NCBI GenBank assembly: GCA_027004335.1
Contig: JALTID010000102.1
Location: forward strand, 1 to 10,839
From: JALTID01 sp027004335 [NCBI: bacterium]
GTDB lineage: Bacteria > JALSQH01
Reading direction: 5' to 3'
DNA: 10,839 nt
Shown here: one piece after another, positions 7,317-10,839 of the stretch
Numbering within the stretch: position 1 is the stretch's first letter
Layout of the letters: the number at the start of each line of letters is the position of its first letter
Notes under the pieces: generated by a model
The model's input: the letters and a program-made list of their open reading frames with translations, nothing else
What the model was told of the DNA's origin: nothing
Databases searched by the model: none
Made by a program: the position numbers and the translations under genes

Positions 7317-8186
7317 TTACCTCTCAAGAAGCGGGAATCCAAGCTTTTCTCTTTGTTCAAGGTATTTTTCAGCACACTGGCTTGCCAGTTTTCTTACTCT
7401 GAGAATATACCTCATTCTCTCGGTAACACTTATTGCCCCCCGGGCATCAAGAAGATTAAAAGCGTGGGAGCACTTCAAAGTGTAATCGTAAGCTGGCAGC
7501 ACAAGATCCTCTTCAAGTAATCTCAAAGCTTCTTTTTCATACATATCAAAAAGCTGAAACAGCATATCCACATCAGCAGACTCAAAGTTGTATTTTGAAA
7601 ACTGGACTTCAGTCTGGAGATGAACATCTCCATATTTTATCTTCTCGTTCCACTGTATATCAAAAACATTATCAACTTCTTGGAGATACATGGTGATCCT
7701 CTCAAGACCATAGGTAATCTCCAGTGAAACAGGGTCAAGATCCACCCCCCCCGCCTGCTGAAAATATGTAAACTGCGTTATCTCCATGCCATCAAGCCAC
7801 ACCTCCCAGCCAAGCCCCCATGCCCCAAGAGTTGGTGATTCCCAATCATCCTCCACAAATCTTATATCGTGAACACGGGGATTAATTCCAAGAGCTCTGA
7901 GACTTTCAAGATAGAGCTCCTGAGAATTTTCCGGGGCAGGTTTAATTATAACCTGGAACTGGTAGTAATACTGTAATCTATTGGGATTTTCACCATACCT
8001 TCCATCAGTAGGCCTTCTTGAAGGTTCCACATAGGCAACACTCCAGGGTTCAGGACCAAGCACTCTGAGAAATGTTGCAGGGTGAAAAGTTCCGGCCCCT
8101 TTCTCAAGGTCATAGGGTTGCTGAATAATACAATCCCTCTCTGACCAGTACTTCTGAAGATTTATTATAACATCCTGGAAATACAC
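7317..8186 (-). CDS. glyQ: glycine-tRNA ligase, alpha subunit
   Basis: This is the class II catalytic subunit that activates glycine with ATP and, with GlyS, charges tRNA-Gly. At 289 residues it has the family's normal length. Diagnostic stretches are [75 protein letters not shown] and the C-terminal [16 protein letters not shown]. The start is GTG with AGGAG (8193-8197) overlapping the cysE stop, six bases upstream. Only nine bases separate it from cysE, so there is no room for a glycine T-box leader or a private promoter; expression should follow cysE. Confidence 0.97.
   Translation of the reverse strand: MYFQDVIINLQKYWSERDCIIQQPYDLEKGAGTFHPATFLRVLGPEPWSVAYVEPSRRPTDGRYGENPNRLQYYYQFQVIIKPAPENSQELYLESLRALGINPRVHDIRFVEDDWESPTLGAWGLGWEVWLDGMEITQFTYFQQAGGVDLDPVSLEITYGLERITMYLQEVDNVFDIQWNEKIKYGDVHLQTEVQFSKYNFESADVDMLFQLFDMYEKEALRLLEEDLVLPAYDYTLKCSHAFNLLDARGAISVTERMRYILRVRKLASQCAEKYLEQREKLGFPLLER
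7320..7325 (-). promoter_or_regulatory. Shine-Dalgarno site deciding the TTG start of glyS
   Basis: GAGAGG forms the last two sense codons of glyQ and is followed by its TAA stop, AGA, then TTG. No ATG in this region gives the expected GlyS N-terminus, so the TTG start and coupled translation with glyQ are well supported. Confidence 0.7.
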
Positions 8187-8192
8187 AGAGAA

Positions 8193-8197
8193 CTCCT
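8193..8197 (-). promoter_or_regulatory. Shine-Dalgarno site for glyQ, overlapping the cysE stop
   Basis: AGGAG includes two bases of the cysE TAG stop and is six bases from the GTG start of glyQ. This supports the GTG start and coupling of the two genes. Confidence 0.65.
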
Positions 8198-8924
8198 ACT
8201 TTCCGGAAACTTTTTTATCCTCATTTTCACCAAGAACAAGTTTCTCCAACTTTGATAATTTACCTTCAAGCTCTGCGATGCGATGCGAAAGTGTCTCCAT
8301 CACAATAGCTTCTGGATCAGGCAACTCATGGTGATTCAGATCAGCAGCACCGGGAGGAACAGGTTTTACTCCCTTTGCCATTGCCTTACCGGGGACACCA
8401 ACCACAGTAGAGTTGGGAGGAACATCCCTGATCACCACAGATCCCGCTCCAACCCTGCTGTTTTCCCCGATTACCGCTGGACCGAGAACCTTTGCACCAG
8501 CACCAATAACGACCCTATCTTTCACAGTGGGATGTCTCTTTTCCTTTCTCCATGTGGTACCACCAAGGGTTACGCCGTGGTATATTGTAACATCATCGCC
8601 TATCTCTGTTGTTTCACCAATGACAACCCCCATACCATGATCAATAAAGAATCTTCTTCCTATCTTTGCTCCAGGGTGGATTTCAATCCCTGTGATAAAC
8701 CTATTTATATGAGATAAAAATCTTGCAGGAAGATACCTTTCCCTCACCCAGAGATAATGGGCTATTCTATGCATAAAAATGGCATGAAATCCCGGATAGG
8801 CTGTAAGAATTTCAGGAACTGATCTTGCCGCAGGATCCCGGAGAAAAGTTGTTTCAATATCTTCTTTTATCCTCTCAACATTGTCTTTGATAAGAAAAAT
8901 CTTCTGTCTTATTCCCTCAAACAT
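8196..8924 (-). CDS. cysE: serine O-acetyltransferase, EpsC/CysE type
   Basis: It transfers acetyl from acetyl-CoA to L-serine, the first committed step of cysteine synthesis. Counted from the chosen ATG it has 242 residues: a short helical N-terminal domain ([16 protein letters not shown], then [14 protein letters not shown]) followed by a left-handed beta-helix of hexapeptide repeats. The catalytic histidines are in [13 protein letters not shown] (H96) and KRHPTVKD (H131), 35 apart as in E. coli CysE. The C-terminus continues as [23 protein letters not shown], a short coiled coil as in other EpsC-type enzymes. An in-frame TTG at 8984 would add 20 residues, but it overlaps a promoter-like sequence and the added part is unlike the family. 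No cysK is adjacent. It leads the cysE-glyQ-glyS-ppdK run, perhaps linking serine, cysteine and glycine use, though that link is speculation. Confidence 0.93.
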   Translation of the reverse strand: MFEGIRQKIFLIKDNVERIKEDIETTFLRDPAARSVPEILTAYPGFHAIFMHRIAHYLWVRERYLPARFLSHINRFITGIEIHPGAKIGRRFFIDHGMGVVIGETTEIGDDVTIYHGVTLGGTTWRKEKRHPTVKDRVVIGAGAKVLGPAVIGENSRVGAGSVVIRDVPPNSTVVGVPGKAMAKGVKPVPPGAADLNHHELPDPEAIVMETLSHRIAELEGKLSKLEKLVLGENEDKKVSGK

Positions 8925-8955
8925 TTTTTCTGAGTAATATGTAAGTTTTTGTAAT

Positions 8956-8984
8956 ATTAAACCATAGAATTGTGATGTTATCAA
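8956..8984 (-). promoter_or_regulatory. possible promoter for the cysE-glyQ-glyS-ppdK run
   Basis: TTGATA (8979-8984) and TTTAAT (8956-8961) are 17 bases apart on the minus strand; TAATAT (8954-8959) is an alternative -10 with a 19-base spacer. This would put the start about 25 bases before the cysE ATG. The 46-base gap after manC also has a T-run but no clear hairpin, so read-through from manC is equally possible. Confidence 0.35.
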
Positions 8985-9030
8985 GGTGAAAAGGAAAAAT
9001 TAGCCTGATGAAAGCGTCTTAAAAATCCAA

Positions 9031-10419
9031 TCAACTCTCCCTCTCCGTCCTGCCATATCTGTCTTCAAGCCTCACAATATCATCTTCACCCAGATATTCA
9101 CCCACCTGAACCTCAATTACCTCTGCGTTTTCTTCAAAGGGATTACCCAGTCTATGGGTGATCCCGGAAGGGACAAAGGTGCTTTCTCCTGGTTTAAGAG
9201 CTGATCTCTTACCATTAATTTCCACCTCAACTTTACCTTTAACCACCACCCAGTGCTCACTTCTGTGGTTGTGATACTGAAGACTCAAAAAACCTCCAGG
9301 TTTGACAGTTATCCTCTTCAATTTGAAACCCTCACCCTCTTCAAGAACTGTGTAACTACCCCAGGGTCTGAAAACCGTTTTGTGTTCGATAACTTCCTGC
9401 TCCCCTTTTTCCAGCAGATAGGAAACAATATCCCTCAGTCTGCTGGCACCGCTAAGATCCGAAACAAAAACTGCATCCCTCGTTTCCACCACCACCACAT
9501 TATCAACACCAGCTCCTACGATCTTTCTATCCTCCCCCCAGAAGAGAGAATTTTTTACATCTTTGAGGGTGACATTACCTTTTACTGCATTACCATTTTC
9601 ATCTTGTGGGAGTCTGTGATAAACAGCATACCATGAATTTAGAGAGGACCACGATAGTTCCATCGGAATCACGGCACCTTTTTCACTTTTTTCCATAATA
9701 AGTCGTGGAAAACTCTCCGCAGGGATGGATGAATATTCCTTCAATATTTCTTCAACTTCCAGAGAAGTCAAACTCTTATACTTCTCATGCATCCTGTATT
9801 CATCCAGTAAAACAGAGATCCTTGAAAAGAACACGCCCATATTCCAGAGATAATTACCGGAGAGAAAAAACTCCTCTGCTGAAGATAGATCAGGCTTCTC
9901 AACAAATTCGGAGATAAGATTAAATCCGTCCTTCCCGGAGGAGGGAGAAACCTTTATATAGCCAAATTCTGTTTCGGGATAAGAGGGGACAATGCCCATA
10001 GTGGTAATGTAGTCCTCTGAGGCAACCTTACCTGCGAGATCCACATACTCAAAAAACTTCCACTCTGGCTTAACATACTGGTCTGAGGGAGAAATAAAAA
10101 CTACTTCATCTTCTTTTACACCTTTCTCCAGAAGGAATTTTAGACCTGTAAAAACCGAGATTGCTGTGTTTCTATTTTCAGGTTCATAGAGAAAATTCTT
10201 TATGCCGAGATCCCCCACCTCATCATTGACAAGGAATCTGTACTTATCCGCTGTAATGATGATAAGATCCTCGGGAGGAAATTTTTTCAAAAGCCTCTCC
10301 ACAGTGAGTCTCAAAAAAGATTTCCCGTTGAGGATCTTTAAAAAGGGCTTGGGAAAATCCCTCCTGGCAAGGGGCCACAATTTTTTACCAAAACCACCGG
10401 CAAGAATAAGAACTTTCAT
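9031..10419 (-). CDS. manC: manC-like bifunctional mannose-1-phosphate guanylyltransferase / mannose-6-phosphate isomerase (type II)
   Basis: Family members make GDP-mannose from mannose-1-phosphate and GTP (N-terminal half) and interconvert fructose-6-P and mannose-6-P (C-terminal cupin), for capsule, O-antigen or exopolysaccharide. The 462 residues match the family. The N-terminal half has GGFGKKLWPL (8-17), PKPF (23-26), PSDQ (111-114), FGYIK and FVEKP (172-176). The cupin is intact: RPWGSYTVLEEG, QYHNHRSEHW (H383, H385, E388, H389), PSGITHRL (H422), YLGEDDIVRLEDRYGR. Oddities are in the nucleotidyltransferase half: the usual ArgLeuTrpPro is LysLeuTrpPro, the Asp-His pair is Asp-Gln, and the metal-binding motif WSDVGSW reads WSSLNSW (256-262). 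Activity or nucleotide preference of that half is therefore uncertain. No other polysaccharide gene is nearby. The ATG has no Shine-Dalgarno; see its promoter. Confidence 0.85.
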   Translation of the reverse strand: MKVLILAGGFGKKLWPLARRDFPKPFLKILNGKSFLRLTVERLLKKFPPEDLIIITADKYRFLVNDEVGDLGIKNFLYEPENRNTAISVFTGLKFLLEKGVKEDEVVFISPSDQYVKPEWKFFEYVDLAGKVASEDYITTMGIVPSYPETEFGYIKVSPSSGKDGFNLISEFVEKPDLSSAEEFFLSGNYLWNMGVFFSRISVLLDEYRMHEKYKSLTSLEVEEILKEYSSIPAESFPRLIMEKSEKGAVIPMELSWSSLNSWYAVYHRLPQDENGNAVKGNVTLKDVKNSLFWGEDRKIVGAGVDNVVVVETRDAVFVSDLSGASRLRDIVSYLLEKGEQEVIEHKTVFRPWGSYTVLEEGEGFKLKRITVKPGGFLSLQYHNHRSEHWVVVKGKVEVEINGKRSALKPGESTFVPSGITHRLGNPFEENAEVIEVQVGEYLGEDDIVRLEDRYGRTERES

Positions 10420-10431
10420 AACTTAAATAAA

Positions 10432-10459
10432 ATTATAGCAGATGATGGGGATAAGACAA
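10432..10459 (-). promoter_or_regulatory. extended -10 promoter of manC with a very short leader
   Basis: On the minus strand, TTGTCT (10454-10459), a 16-base spacer and a perfect TATAAT (10432-10437) preceded by TGC form an extended -10 promoter. The predicted start near 10424 leaves only about five bases before the ATG at 10419, too short for a ribosome-binding site. Confidence 0.65.
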
Positions 10460-10575
10460 TAGGGGGTGGTAGAATAGTGCCAAATTTTCGTCATATTAAG
10501 GGGTTATGGGGATTTGGAAGAGGTGACAAAATACTACATTTGGCCAAAATAGGGCTTACAGGGAAAAGAGAGGTG

Positions 10576-10839
10576 TTATCCTTTGATCTTCATCAATTTC
10601 TGTTTCAAAGATGGGAGATCCTTTACTGCAGTGTCCCAAACTGCCCCGATGTCTACACCTAAATAATCATGAATGAGTTTGTCTCTCACCCCTGCCATTT
10701 GCCTCCATGGAAAATCAGGGTGTTTTTCCCTAAATTCCATTGATATATTTTTAGTGGCTTCACCTATTATTTCTAATTCCCTGATTACCGCATCCCTTAG
10801 CATAATATTTGATTCAAACTCTTTGTAAGTTTTACCCGC
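10576..10839 (-). CDS. hepT: HepT-like HEPN toxin (DUF86), partial: N-terminus beyond the window
   Basis: The visible part is the C-terminal 87 residues. It carries DAVIRELEIIGEATKNI, EFREKHPDFPWRQMAGVRDKLIHDYLGVD and a helical tail, closely matching HepT/DUF86 proteins. The HEPN RNase motif RX4HXY is complete (Arg, Asp-Lys-Leu-Ile, His, Asp, Tyr); in characterised HepT/MntA systems that Tyr is AMPylated by the antitoxin. The apparent ATG at 10801-10803 is not the real start: the frame stays open for 12 more codons to the window edge, giving AGKTYKEFESNI, which is family sequence. Full-length relatives are about 110-140 residues, so roughly 25-50 are missing. The nucleotidyltransferase antitoxin mntA usually lies directly upstream, which here is outside the window. 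The gene ends 156 bases before manC, in the same direction, with no clear terminator between. Confidence 0.88.
   Translation of the reverse strand, partial: AGKTYKEFESNIMLRDAVIRELEIIGEATKNISMEFREKHPDFPWRQMAGVRDKLIHDYLGVDIGAVWDTAVKDLPSLKQKLMKIKG

Noticed and set aside
8925-8984. TTG start at 8984 for cysE
   Set aside because: There is no Shine-Dalgarno, the extra residues are unlike the family, and the TTG is part of a promoter-like -35 element.
8985-9030. T-box or other riboswitch before cysE/glyQ
   Set aside because: Only 46 bases are available before cysE and 9 before glyQ; there is no room for a T-box and no convincing hairpin.
10539-10548. Palindrome TTTGGCCAAA between hepT and manC as an operator
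   Set aside because: It is a single 10-base palindrome about 80 bases upstream of the manC -35 with no second copy; this is expected by chance in AT-leaning sequence.
10477-10662. Plus-strand 61-codon frame over the hepT/manC gap
   Set aside because: It largely overlaps hepT antisense, and has no ribosome-binding site or recognisable protein features.

Overview
The window looks like a chromosome segment from a fermentative or autotrophic-leaning anaerobic bacterium of a non-model lineage. The base composition is AT-leaning. There is a two-subunit glycyl-tRNA synthetase (glyQ and glyS), a pyruvate phosphate dikinase, a gamma-class carbonic anhydrase-like protein, an EpsC-type serine acetyltransferase, and frequent GTG/TTG starts. 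No rRNA, tRNA or CRISPR is visible, so I do not assign a phylum.

Left end (1-1180): a short mobile unit. A plus-strand gene for an unrecognised PD-(D/E)XK-like nuclease with an N-terminal zinc-finger-like motif lies between two copies of a near-identical 21-base repeat (20 of 21 identical) containing GTTAAGT. GTTAAGT fits the integron R' core GTTRRRY. Just after the stop codon is an imperfect inverted repeat of about 90 bases laid out like an attC site, ending in the second repeat copy. I read 78-1169 as an integron gene cassette and the left site as the 3' part of a previous attC cut by the window edge. No integrase is in view.

Junction (1180-2054): a strong sigma70-like promoter lies almost on top of the start codon of an exported TPR protein similar to the TRAP-associated TatT family. 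No further attC follows, so this is probably where the cassette array ends and the stable chromosome begins.

Minus-strand block (10419 down to 2061): manC-like (bifunctional sugar nucleotidyltransferase/isomerase), then cysE, glyQ, glyS, ppdK and a gamma-carbonic-anhydrase-family gene. The last five are packed with gaps of 9, 3 and 2 bases and one 23-base overlap, and good Shine-Dalgarno sites sit inside the preceding genes, so they are surely co-transcribed. manC has its own promoter with almost no leader. Its nucleotidyltransferase half has lost several usually conserved residues while its cupin isomerase half looks intact.

Right edge (10576-10839): the C-terminal part of a HepT-type HEPN toxin gene, minus strand, open through the window end. 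Its MntA antitoxin partner would be expected just outside.
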